Below are positions 10,253 through 21,025 of a DNA stretch of 64,000 bases, piece after piece (position 1 is the first letter of the stretch; each line of letters starts with the position of its first letter). This DNA is from Filosporella fistucella (lineage: Eukaryota > Ascomycota > Leotiomycetes > Helotiales): NCBI GenBank assembly GCA_030077755.1, contig JAQJZZ010000018.1, positions 1,550,001 to 1,614,000 on the forward strand, read 5' to 3'. The notes below the pieces were generated by a model. That model saw nothing but the letters and a program-made list of their open reading frames with translations, was not told where the DNA came from and ran no database searches. Position numbers and translations under genes: made by a program.

Positions 10253-11088
10253 CTCCGTGAATGATCTCTATGATGTTGTAATCACGTTAGCTATGGTCCC
10301 GATCCAGAACAATGCTCACGGGGTGGGTCTCCTTCACCTTTTGGCGCTCTGGTTGCCATCCGTCCATCACATTGACTTAGCGCAATGTGGATGTCCAGTT
10401 CCTGCAGAACTTCAGGAGATCCAGAGAAATTGTGAGATAGTTGATCGTAAAGTTTAAGTTGCTGAGTGGCGAGATCTGCTGTGTTGTTTTTATGTTCAGT
10501 TGTTGTTGCTTTCCCGTCTGGAAATCTCCCTTGAGGTGAGAGCGGCAACTCGCTTAGAGCAGAACTTAAGTTAGGTAGGTCCGATGTTTGCCTCCGAATA
10601 GCCTTTTGCCTGCTGGGGCCTATTTATGCTGCACTGGTGATAGGTAATGTGGCCAAAAGCTGAGTTAATATATCTGAGGCTGCAGCGAGAAAAGATGGAG
10701 CGATTGCCGTTATTGATTACTATTGCGTTCAAAAAAAAAATTGTAGCTCAAACACGAACTCTAGATGCCTCGTATCTGTATCCCAGATCGAACATATCAC
10801 CTGTAAAGAGAAGACGAACAGGCTGTTTCCCAGACCATAATACAAGACGCAAGATATGAATTCATCTTCACAAATCATACTTGCTTTCACTTGTGATAAG
10901 ATAAAGGAAATTAGCGGCTGCTTCGTTGTGAGATCATGCCGGCCATCAGTCGAATTTTTCTGATGCTTCAGCATCCCCTAGTCACATGTTCCTCTAGAAT
11001 TACATGCAAGAAAAGTTCTCACTCATCTGCTTTTCCGCAAGCGGGTTCTGCAAAGTCCAAAGTCCAAACTCCATAAACCCATTCGCTC
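10253..11088. other. Intergenic
   Basis: Upstream of the SIM/RING gene and downstream of prp19. It includes an A10 run at about 10731. No gene was recognised. Confidence 0.45.
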
Positions 11089-12712
11089 TCAACCAAGCAC
11101 CGTAATAACACCGTCAGCATTTACTGTAATCAGAGTCTTGGCTTCCGGTCCCCACTCCACAGCCGTGGCTGGCACTGCGGTACTGATTACATCCGACCAT
11201 GACTTCGAAGATTTGGTGTATTGGGAAATCGTGAGTCCTCTTGGTCCAGAAGCTGCCAAGTATTGCCCTGTGTAATCCCAGCGAATGCTGTCAACCTGTC
11301 CGCCGATTTCGAGAACCTTTGCCTCTGCCGCCTTTCCTTCCTTTCTTAAGTCGAATATTACAACACTATTCGAGCCTTTCGCAACGGCTGCGAACCATAT
11401 GCCATTTTCAGAGAACGCAATATCTTGCACGGGTCCCCCCAAATCGAAATTGGCAGCATTTTCACCTGTCTTCACATGATACAATTTGATCTGCCCATCG
11501 GTGGCCCCTGCAGCAAAAAGATGGCCATCGGGATGAAATGCCGCGGTAGTAAGCTCTGTGTTAAGTAAGTACGATTATAAAATAGGAATTGCAAATCCAC
11601 ATACCTGAATCCGTATATACCTGTGTTACTGGTTTACCGGCAGGAAGATCATAGAATACGAAGCTTTTATCAACGCCCACAGATGCGAGAATGTCTCCAC
11701 TCGGATGTAGAGCAAGTCCATTTGCGGCTCCAGCGTGTGAAGAGTATGTTTTTTCACCGTCTCCAAAGATCTTGACGGTCCCGGAAGAAGTCGAGACAAT
11801 TGGTTCAGAACCGTACCAAACAGCACCCGTTACAGCACTGCCAGCCTTGAATGACTGTTGAACCGTGTTTCCGGAAATAGAATAGACACCAGCAATACCG
11901 TCGCTTCCTCCGACAATAACCAGATTGCCTGATGCATCAACAGCCAGGGAGGATGCACCAGGGTATAATGGTTCTGACGCGACTGCAACTCCAAATTTCT
12001 CAATCGTCTCCGCATCCGCCCATTCCTTTGGTACAATTCGCTTCCGGCGGCTCTTCGAGAGTCTATGTGGTTTAGCAGAGCTTTTCTCGAATCTGGGAAC
12101 TGGTACATACTTCTCTTGTGTAGCATCCACTTTAGCTGCCAGATCATCTGGCAGACCTTGGCTATCAATTTGCATTGCATCTCCGTTACTTCCAGCTCCT
12201 ACTCCAATTGTAACTTTTGACAAGGCATCTCGAGCTTCATCGCGTTCTCTCGTGAGGCGAGCAATGACTCGAATGGCAGCATCATGTTGGTATAGGGCAG
12301 TTGCAAGTTCTTGCCGAGTCTGCTGGAGCTGCTGCCTAAGTGTGAACGACTCTAGAGCCAATGAATCCCATTCGTTCTGGAAGGTTGAGAGCAATGATGG
12401 AATGGATGTGAGAGTTGGAGGTCGTGGAGTAACAACTTTCGCAGACTTGAGGTCGATGAGGTCGGTGATATCTAGTTCCTCCCCGTTGACAGGATCTTTA
12501 TGATTTTCGGCGATGTATGCTTCGATCAAGCGCCTCTCGTAGACATTACCTTGGACTTGTCAGTTGCAGCTTGTGGATTCGTGTTTCGCGACTTACCTGA
12601 CTTCGATGAGGCCACAGGATGTTGCGGAGCTTCTCCAGATACTGCGAATGGTCAGCTAAATTTTTCTGAAATTCTTCTTTATCTCAAATCTGTACTTACT
12701 GGAGCACAGCAT
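11089..12712 (-). CDS. prp19: Pre-mRNA-processing factor 19 (U-box, WD40 E3 ligase)
   Basis: Core subunit of the NineTeen complex, which activates the spliceosome by non-degradative ubiquitylation. Exons are 12700..12712 (13 bp), 12597..12641 (45 bp), 11605..12549 and 11089..11555, giving 489 residues. The two tiny first exons supply the start [16 protein letters not shown] and, with the third, complete the N-terminal U-box ([19 protein letters not shown]). Next come a coiled-coil tetramerisation segment with [11 protein letters not shown], the basic linker [10 protein letters not shown], and a C-terminal WD40 propeller (for example [29 protein letters not shown]). All four exons join in phase. 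It is head to head with the OHCU decarboxylase gene across 225 bp. The long antisense frames inside it are shadows. Confidence 0.95.
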
Positions 12713-12937
12713 GTTGAATAGATTTGATTATTGGGTTATGGTTCTGGCGCATCAACAAACTGCATCTCTCGCCAGGTGCCAAAATAATTATAGAGCTAAA
12801 CCAGTTTGGGAACTAGCCGCCCATACCTTGGCATCTTCGCAGCAAGTCGATTTTCTTATCAATTATCTAACATTCCAGAAGTCTCACTTGCTACTCATAT
12901 CGTGTCGAGGTTTTTTTTCTTGACATACTCTTCAACT
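12713..12937. promoter_or_regulatory. Compact bidirectional promoter, prp19 / OHCU decarboxylase
   Basis: Only 225 bp separate the two start codons. It must hold both core promoters and 5' untranslated regions. A T-rich run (12911-12919) lies just before the plus-strand start. No specific factor site was recognised. Confidence 0.5.
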
Positions 12938-13583
12938 ATGTCAGCTTTGCAACTTCCCCCGATTTCAGGGGTTCCTGCTCTCACTACAGTCGAGAGGGCT
13001 AATGTCCTCGATTCACTTTTTGAGCCATGTACGGCCCTTCACACGCTGTCTCTCGACCTTCTTCACACCAGGACCTTTTCATCTTATCGTGAGCTCATTG
13101 ACAGTGTCAGGCTACAGCTATCAGAATTGTCAGAGAGTCCGTCCACAAGTGACACTGAGTGGCTTGACAAAATTCTTGGGGCTCATCCAAGACTGGGCGA
13201 AAAGAAAGTTGAGAGTGCTCAGTCACAAGCTGAACAAGCCCAACTGAACACAGGTGGTAAAGAGGAAGCTACAAAACTTCGAGAACTGAACATTGAATAC
13301 GAAAAGACTTTTCCAGGGTTGAAATACGTGTACGTATTTCGACCACTGTAAATGTCAAGTGCTGATCTTTCTCAAGCGTGTTCGTGAATGGGCGGGAACG
13401 ACCTGTGATTATGGACAATATGCGATCGCGAATCGACAGAGGGGACATTCAATTGGAACGAGCGGAGGCCATTAAGGTACGGAATTTTTTGGAAGTGAGA
13501 TATATCATTTTGACTAACTCACATGGCTTAAGGCAATGTGTGATATCGCAGCGGACCGTGCAGCTAAACTCCAGCAACCTTAG
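12938..13583 (+). CDS. OHCU decarboxylase (urate degradation)
   Basis: Converts 2-oxo-4-hydroxy-4-carboxy-5-ureidoimidazoline to (S)-allantoin and CO2, the third step after uricase and HIU hydrolase. Exons are 12938..13329, 13377..13476 and 13533..13583, giving 180 residues. AHPRLGEKK at about 82-90 carries the family's catalytic-His motif. After the first splice the line reads FPGLKYV|VFVNGRERP, followed by RIDRGDIQLE and IAADRAAKL, all typical of this family. The unspliced frame stops soon after KYVYVFRPL, so intron 13330..13376 must be removed. I see no PTS1 at the C-terminus (QQP). It is convergent with the next gene, with 135 bp between the stops. Confidence 0.9.
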
Positions 13584-13718
13584 AATGCATCATTTCCAAA
13601 CCCCATATGACCTTTCATTGTGCCGTATCCATGCAATTTTATGGCGCCAATACCATGCAGATGCAAAATGACCCATGGAAATATGATGATACATAAGAAA
13701 TCCTCCGCCAGTAACATC

Positions 13719-14486
13719 TCATGCTCTGATCTGAACGAAGTAGCCCTCGCCTTGTTTCTCCTCCCTCAGCATCTCTACTATACTGTCCTCAGGAGGTGGT
13801 GTCGGAGGTGTATCTGGTAGATCCTCTTTTGAAATGCCATCAAGAGCATCAAGGTACTCATAGGCGTCCCCCTCACTTGAAGCGCTGACAGGATTCATGA
13901 TGTTAAAGTCACTATAAATGGCCGAGATTTTATCGACGCCCTCTTCACCGTACTCGTCATCAAACTCATCTTCCAAGTCCAGAGCATCATAGTTTGAAAG
14001 GCCAAGTGGTGAAGGCGGAAGAGGTAACTCGAGACATCTCGGCTTCTGGAGAACAATCTCACGTAGTGATAAGCGCTCTTTGCTTCTCTCCTGTTCGAGT
14101 CGCATGAAGTCTTTTGCTGCATCCATTCTCCTCCGGACTCGATTCATGATTGCGGCCTTTCGGAGCACAGTTTTGCCGTGTGCTTTGTTTTTGGCACCCC
14201 AGACGGGAATCTTGGCGATGCCACGGTTGACGATATTAGATGCTGGCTGGGAGAATGGACGACTCAGACGTGACGTGATGAGATGTAAACGTAGTCTCCT
14301 TTTCTTTCTTCCCTCGTTGCCATCGCCGTCAACGTCTGATAGCGCTCGCCGGCGCTTCAAGGGACGATTGCCAGCGGGGGCAGTAGATATTGGGCGGTCA
14401 AAGGAAAATTTGAACGACGAACTGGCCGAAAACGTGAAGGTGAAGGTATCTTTGGCGGTCTCCTTGTCACAGGAGATGTGTACCAT
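13719..14486 (-). CDS. Conserved-looking basic/acidic protein of unknown function
   Basis: Single exon, 255 residues from ATG 14486. A GTG two codons upstream is unlikely to be used. There is a very basic N-terminal third (LKRRRAL, GRKKRRLRLHL, probably a nuclear signal). A middle segment, ITSRLSRPFSQPASNIVNRG then RKAAIMNRVRRRM, looks like a conserved short domain. The C-terminal half is acidic and Pro-rich (LEDEFDDEYGEEG, TPPTPPPED). I recall similar unannotated proteins in other Pezizomycotina but no function. A nuclear role is a guess from composition. Confidence 0.72.
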   Translation of the reverse strand: MVHISCDKETAKDTFTFTFSASSSFKFSFDRPISTAPAGNRPLKRRRALSDVDGDGNEGRKKRRLRLHLITSRLSRPFSQPASNIVNRGIAKIPVWGAKNKAHGKTVLRKAAIMNRVRRRMDAAKDFMRLEQERSKERLSLREIVLQKPRCLELPLPPSPLGLSNYDALDLEDEFDDEYGEEGVDKISAIYSDFNIMNPVSASSEGDAYEYLDALDGISKEDLPDTPPTPPPEDSIVEMLREEKQGEGYFVQIRA

Positions 14487-16392
14487 GCTCACTAGAATTG
14501 CAATATATGGTTGGTTGTGTTCTTTAGAGCCCCTTTGAGCTCATATCCTCCACGAAGATGAGCACTCGGAGACACTCGCTCATTGAGAATGAACGTATGT
14601 AATGACCAGATGTGATGATGGATTCCCTTATGGTGTGGTCCCAACGTAGAACTGAGGAGCCGAAGTTGTGAAGTTCACTGTAGATGGAGGTGGTGTGAAA
14701 AGGCGGCTCATGGAAGGGATGAAATCGAAGAGTTGAGGAAGAGGAAGAAGGTGGAGGAGGAGGAGGAGGAGGAGTGAGATGTAGCTGGGCTGGGCTGGGC
14801 TCACTTTCAGTTCAGTGGGTGCTGCAACCGGCCCGCACATCGACTTCCACAACCCACAAACACACATACATTTGCGGGGAAAATGGTGCAGGGGGACAGG
14901 GAACCCTAGCTGGTGCATTTAGGCCAACCAGATCCCTGGAACGTGAAGACGATGACGGTCACGAGCCCTCATAACTTAGGGTACGGAGTAGCCAAACGTA
15001 ACCTAAACTCTCTGGGGGACCTCACAGGCCTCACAGGCTCACAGGCTCACACCTCCTTCTCCTTCTTCGTCTCCTCTTCTTACTCACTCCGTAGTCTTAG
15101 GTAGTCGTATTCTGTACTTCGTAGGATGTAGCCGTCTAAGGTTCCATTTCGCCCCGTGCATTTATTCTCCTCTTCCTCCAGCAGTGTACAAATACAATAT
15201 AACCCAGAAGAGAAGAGAAAGGAAGGGCCAGCTTCATACAGTACCTTAATGCAAGCACTGTACCTAGGTAAGGGTAAGTAATAAGGAACGTAGGTAAGTA
15301 GGTACTCGGTACTGTATTTCCGTATCAGATCCCGGATGCGCTATTCCTACACTCCTACATGATGTCCATTCTCCTCCATACCTACCTTACAAATTCTCTC
15401 AATGCATTACTACGTATCCCCTCTGTTTCCTCTCCATCTCACCATTCCAAACATCTTCAAGATTTGCACCCGCCGTAATTGGTGATGCCGCCGTGTTCAT
15501 GCCCAAGTTCTTCGGCTGTTGTGGCGTCACTGTCACCCCAATGAATAGCCTCCTTACCCCTTTAGGCACTCGACATGACCATATTGCTTTTGCCATCAAA
15601 TTTTTTACGTTTTGCTTGAGGCTGACAGGCGCCCCTGCCCTGCAGAAATCAGATGCTGCAGACTGCAGTCGAGCGAGGGGAGGCAACCGGGGAGACAACG
15701 AGCTGGCTCCAGGTAGGATCGGCCGGAAAGGGCTCAGGGGAACGAAATGGGTTTTTCGATGCCAACCGCAGATCTACGTGTTTATCATGCGGCATTCTTT
15801 GATTGTTGCTACTACTTGCTTCTCAGCAGCCTCTGATCCTAATGATGGAGTGGCTCTATCTGTGTGGCTCTGGCTTTGACACCAGCCCATGATTTCGATC
15901 CCAAAAGAGGGGCGCCTACCCTGTTTTTCCTTGGGGTTCTTTTGATTCCTTCTGCTGTACGGACAATACTACGAGGAAGGAGTCGCGTTGCGGAGATGAG
16001 GAGATGACACGAGACTCTCTCGACTCTCCATGGAACCCCTCGTGGAAGCCTGGAGAACAACTTCGACAGCGACTTGTTTCACCGCCGTTCATTTCCCCAA
16101 TGAGATTGAGGCATATCTGGCGCCTTGTGCCCAGGGAGTCGGATTTGAAATTTCAAAAATGGGCAACTCCGGACCCCTCCGACTCGATGCTCTGGTCGAT
16201 AAATCCTTGATTTTGGGGCCAAACACGAATGTCTCTTGTCTCTCGACCACATGGGCAACCTGTTCATTAATGGTCTGAGATTTCACTCACTCACTTACGG
16301 GTCTCACTCGTCCACACCTAGGAAATCGATGAATGGGGACGCCCAATCACTACTTTTCAGAGTCAATGATTTTGCTTAATCGTGTTTTATTC
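14487..16392. other. Long intergenic region with GGA repeat and short pentamer-like repeats
   Basis: Divergent upstream region of the basic protein and 3' side of rrb1. A purine tract of GGA units spans about 14740-14775. Repeated TAGGTA-like words occur at 15230-15310. No convincing coding sequence. The longest frames (about 128 codons) have no motif. Confidence 0.45.
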
Positions 16393-17928
16393 CTAAACAC
16401 TGATGGTCTTGAAGACGTTGAAAGCCTCACCAGTGCCCACCAAACATCCGGGAATTTGAGGATGGAAGTGCAGCTCCTTGACTTTCTCCATATAATGGAC
16501 AAACAACAACTGTGGAGGAACTTCAGTCACACCACCCGTGTCCTTGCTCTCCTCGTCATCTAATTCCACTGCCAGATCCCACAGTGTTAAAGTATCATCC
16601 CCGGCAGCAACGGCTACAATACTGTCATCCGTTGGATGCCATTCTACGCTAGTAATCTGCTCTTTGTGGAAGTTGAAACTGGCAACTGGTGTTGGTTTCG
16701 ATGGAGAAGATGAGGCAGTGTTGGGCTTCCATTGACGCAAATCCCACACTGCCCAGACGCCATCATCTGCCCCAGAAGCAAGCAAGTGCGTAGTTTGATG
16801 CGACCAAGACATTACGTTCACATCAGTACTGCTAACTTGGACACTGAGTGCTGCCGTTCTGCTCTTACTTCTCACGTCCCAAACTTTAATAGTGCCATCG
16901 CTTGAGGCCGAAGCAAATACATTTCGTTCTGATGGACTCCACTGCAGGTCTTCAACACTGCCGGTATGGCCAGTGAATGGTCGTGAATCTGTTGCCCAGC
17001 CTTCACCAGCAGTTCTGGTGGTTACGAATATCTTCCCGTCGTTATCTCCTGTGACTAACTTTCCAGTCGAGATTAGAGGGGACCAGTCTACGCCATAGCC
17101 CTCAGACTTGTGCATTCTAAGAGTGGATAGGGGCTTGTTTTGCTGAGGAGTAATAACGGTTCCGGGGTTGTCGAAGGAAGCAAGATGGGGAGTAACGTCA
17201 TGAATGAGAACCTGGCCTGCTTCAGTCATTGAAGCTGTTAGCGTCGTAGGTGGACGTGAGGAGTCTGAGGCGGGACTTTGATGCGCGCGTATACGGTTCG
17301 TTGCGGATGTAAAGGGTATTGATGCTGATTCGAGAATTGGGTCCGCATCCTCGTCCTCGTCATCAGACTCATCTTCCTCGTCGTGCTCCTTCTCCATTCT
17401 ACTAAGCCCACTGAATTTCATGACCATCAGTTGATTCTCCTTTTCTCGTCTGCTCTCTGCCTGGGTTCCTGCAACTGCATACATTGTGGCGGGGTAAGTT
17501 TTGCGGTTATCGCCCAGATTATCTCTGATAATGTCGAAGGAGAGACAGGGCCACGGTGTACTCAAAGCATGCAGCATTTCGTAAGTTGAGAGATCTGGCG
17601 ATAGAGTTTGGCCTGGTTCTAGTTTATTTCTGCCAACAATGAAGGTTTGCTGGTCAACATCCATTGCTCCTACATATGATCAGCAATTATTCGCTCACAA
17701 ATATGATTGCGTCGCATTAAACCAACCAGCCTTCTCTTCTGCTTCTCTTTCTTCATCGGGTCTGCCATCAACTCCTGCCTCCAGAATTTCATCCTCACTC
17801 TCATATTCGTCTTCGTATTCATCCTCGAATTCCCCCACCTCGTCCTCGAGTCCCGCCTTTTCTTGTCTTTCGCCGCCTTTTAGTGATACACCTCCATTCT
17901 CATAATCTTCCGCAGGACGTTTCGACAT
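16393..17928 (-). CDS. rrb1: Ribosome assembly WD40 protein Rrb1 (GRWD1 homologue)
   Basis: Dedicated chaperone of ribosomal protein uL3 in 60S assembly, nucleolar/nuclear. Exons are 17727..17928 and 16393..17669, giving 492 residues. The N-terminal exon is acidic (EFEDEYEDEYESEDEILEAG), as usual for Rrb1. Exon 2 opens with AMDVDQQTFIVGRNKL, then the CAF1C-like segment STPWPCLSFDIIRD, an acidic loop (EEDESDDEDEDADP), and WD40 repeats including GYGVDWSP, HTGSVEDLQWSP, SDGTIKVWDVR and DDTLTLWDLA. The donor of intron 17670..17726 is GTTGGT, weaker than its neighbours, but it is the only choice that keeps phase. It is head to head with the bS6m gene (219 bp). Confidence 0.93.
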
Positions 17929-18147
17929 GACTGCTTTCGTATCTCTCCCTACGCATATGTAGTGTTTTGATTCCTAGCGGGTGAAATGTTGCCATTTAAC
18001 TTTGCGATTTTGAACACAAAAAATCATATGCGAGTATGCGGGTTATCCCTGCTAGCGCCAAAACCTTAAATGTGGAACTTCGTTGAATTGCTCTGGACAG
18101 GCATTTAATCGTCACGATTAGTTACCTCCAGAGCTTAGCACGCAACA
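17929..18147. promoter_or_regulatory. Compact bidirectional promoter, rrb1 / bS6m
   Basis: The 219 bp between two divergent start codons of ribosome-related genes. AT-rich in the middle. No named site was identified. The shared-control idea comes from the layout. Confidence 0.45.
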
Positions 18148-18606
18148 ATGCTGTATGAGCTAATTGCCATCGTAGGTGGTGCATGTATAATGTACAATCA
18201 GATACTAATACTGTTGCAGGTCCGACCGGGCAATCTCGCAGAGGTGAAAGAGTGCGCTCCTCCTAATTTGGTCAAAGTATCTTGAAAACAGCTGACGGAA
18301 TTCAGAATTGCCAGAACAGCTGGATCACTTGTCCTGAGAAACGGCGGTACCATTCGAGGCATAAAAAATTGGGGAGTCTGGAGTCTACCGAAGCGAACGC
18401 GGAAGCATCAAGCACAATACAATGACGGCCACTACTTCATTATGAGATACGACGCATCAAGCCAGATACAGGACGATGTCAGGAAGTTATTGGGACTAGA
18501 TCCTCGGATGATCAAGTTCAGCTCAGTCAAGCTTGGGGATGGGACATTGGAAAGTTTGAGTAAAATCGGAGGAGAAATACCATGGGCGAAGAGGGAGACA
18601 TTTTGA
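18148..18606 (+). CDS. mrp17: Mitochondrial small-subunit ribosomal protein bS6m
   Basis: Component of the mitochondrial 37S ribosomal subunit. Exons are 18148..18171 (24 bp), 18220..18251 (32 bp) and 18306..18606, giving 118 residues. It is easily missed because the first two exons are tiny. The protein starts MLYELIAIVRPGNLAEVKEI. Then come IARTAGSLVLRNGGTIRGI, NWGVWSLPKRTRKHQAQY, GHYFIMRYDAS and VRKLLGLDPRMIKFS. This is the bS6 pattern, with the strand and YYxMxF-like core (HYFIMRY) and the conserved start. Intron 18172..18219 has a TACTAAT-type branch site (GATACTAATA). No cleavable mitochondrial presequence is obvious, which is normal for this protein. It is convergent with dcn1. Confidence 0.92.
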
Positions 18607-18858
18607 TATCATCACTCCTTATCGAGCTTTGTACTGTACATTAGCAGCACTGAAAGGCGAAATGGAACGGTTCATCTAGGCAGGCCTGCTCCATATTCTA
18701 ATACTTATATGTCCATTTGGGCTTTGTGCAAGGAAGATTTTCTGTCATACTTTGTGCCACATTCATTCTGTTCTAATCCCAAGGAATACCGTAACGCCAT
18801 GATGCAGCCCGCTCGAGAAAAAGAATAAGTCCCAATCTAGTAGAAGTTTCCCACCTCT

Positions 18859-20563
18859 CTAATCAGTCTCCATTGTATCTGGAACAATCCCTTTCTTCTC
18901 TCTCACATATGCGACAAAGTCATCGATGACTCCCGGCCACGCTCCGTCTTCGCTCCAGAAGCCTAACGATTCATCCTGAAGTGTTTTGAGGAAAAACTCG
19001 AATGTTTGATTCCACATATCCCGATTTACTGACTTGGTCCACTTGGCGTTCAGAAACTCGATCCACAATTGAGTCCAGTTCGTCGAGCCGGTGACCCACT
19101 TCTTGCCAGGAGAGTCAAACAGAAGCTCCCAATAGACTATCGCATTCTCCAGTGGCATGGCCTTAGATGCTCTCTCCTTCGAGGCTATAAATGCATGGCG
19201 ATAAACACGCTTGAATAAAGCCATGTCCGAGGAGAGCAACCTGATCTGTTTGTCGAGATATGCCTTTTGCTTTTCAATTGTATCGCAGCTGTGCAAATTT
19301 AGCTTTGCTAAATGGGCGCTGAGATAGATCCCCTTACTTGACGTTCTTCCAACCATTTACAAAGCCATCTTTTGTCATCTCCCCCAATGCTGGTGCTTGC
19401 ACAATTTCCAATGGGACCATGATTTCCGCACTTTCAAGATTGATACCCAAGTCGCTCAGCCATCTCATGATACCATCAACACTGACCGCATCAACATCGT
19501 CCGTGAAAACTAAAAATATATTAGTCGAGGATAGAAGACTAATAAAGCAGACTAACCTCGATAGGTTTCAAAGAGCTTAGCTAGATTTTCCTTTTCTTTT
19601 GCAGATGGTGGTGCCGAACCAGTTGAGGTATAATAACTATTCCACATCATGTCAGTATCACAGCTTGATATGAGCTCGGAATCGTCTTCAATCCTATGTA
19701 TAAAGTAGTGTTGTGCAAGTTGGGAAAATCTGGCAAGTACAGCCGAGGCTTAAGGTACGTCTTTTAGGTGTCCAAAATAGATAATTCTTGCACTGAGAGA
19801 ATTGTCGCCTAGCATCAGAAACATTAGGATGGGAAGATCAGGACATAGCGCCAGTCAGGTCCATATCCAGACGATCGTGTGTCCGCAAAAGAGCTATGGG
19901 AGATACATATTCGAAAGTAGTGGGTGTCAAAGAATCCGCCGTGGCACGACTCCTCACTGCAGAGGGATCGTACAGTAAGAACCTTGTATCATTGACAATA
20001 AGTCGGGATTATCTGTGCCATCTCTCAATGTCGAAGATATCTAGTCGTGGATCATGGAGGTAGAATTGAAGGCTGCTACTTTTGGGTTAAGGGAGATAGT
20101 CCTCAAAATAGAATATCCGCTGTACAATCTCGTACAGAACTTTTGGAGCTGCGTGCCACGACTGGAGCTCGCCGAACCCAGCACCGACCAACGCATTGTT
20201 TATAGAATATATTGTTCCATGCTGAGGGGAGCCAAGAATTTAATTATGTTTGTAGGGAGCGAAGGTTCATGGATCGACTTTAGCCTTTCAATAGTCAAGC
20301 AGGAGGTGTCGCCCTCGAAAGGCAAAGTCCCTCTGCCATGAAGAATCAAAGAAACTTGTTCTCACCTGTCGATAGCTTGGTCAAGCTTCCAGTTCGAGGC
20401 TTTCAGGAACTGATGAGGCAGGACCTGTTAGCTTTATCGCGCTTTCTCGACGGGATGCCCCGCCTCCAGGTTACGAACTTACTCGTGAAGCAACTTTCTC
20501 TGGCATACTGGTGACCCCCATGAATTCTGTCGTCAAAGACTTTTGGTTCATTCTTGAAGTCAT
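18859..20563 (-). CDS. dcn1: Dcn1, cullin neddylation scaffold E3
   Basis: Promotes transfer of Nedd8/Rub1 to cullins. Five exons: 20483..20563, 20366..20409, 19557..19636, 19338..19509 and 18859..19288. They give 268 residues, against 269 in yeast. A UBA-like N-terminus (EFMGVTSMPEKVASRFLKAS, NWKLDQAIDSYY) joins to KEKENLAKLFETYR. The PONY (DUF298) domain follows: VDGIMRWLSDLGI, EMTKDGFVNGWK, CDTIEKQKAYL, FKRVYRHAF, WELLFDS, and the diagnostic DFVAYVRE at the end. All five exons close in phase. Intron 19637..20365 is 729 bp, many times longer than any other in the window. It contains no gene I can recognise. The next gene upstream is mvp1 on the same strand. Confidence 0.93.
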
Positions 20564-21025
20564 CTTAGCGCTGTCCTTGTTTGTATATCGCAGCCGTTTG
20601 GAGTTTGTGGCGATAAGAACGTTGGTTGATAAACAGCAAGTTGTCAGAGCGTAGCCTTCTCGCGAGGCAGCGAGGCAGTGTGCAAGATGAGGTGAAGTGC
20701 TGGCGTGCTTGTTAACCGAGCCGCACTAGCGTAGGGAAGGAAGGTGGGGTGAAATGGGATGTGGGATTAAGACAGGTAGTAGGTAAGTATCAATGTCAAC
20801 GGTCTAGCAATTACCTATGCAGTCAAGTTCGAATTTGCTCATTCTGCCCCACGAAGGAAATTAATATGCATTCTTTCGCCTTGCTTCAAAATCCACAGTA
20901 CCTATACAAGCGCTAATCGAACCACAAACGAACCACCCGATTTAAAACATGCTGCTACTCGCCTTGCTGGGGAATATATGCAATGGGAAAATTCGGAACC
21001 ACTGTACAACGCATCATTCAAGTGA
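20564..21025. other. Intergenic between dcn1 and mvp1
   Basis: Holds the dcn1 upstream region and the mvp1 3' region, both on the minus strand. Nothing else was recognised. Confidence 0.4.

Noticed and set aside
11925..12503. 192-codon plus-strand frame
   Set aside because: Ser/Arg-rich shadow of prp19 exon 3.
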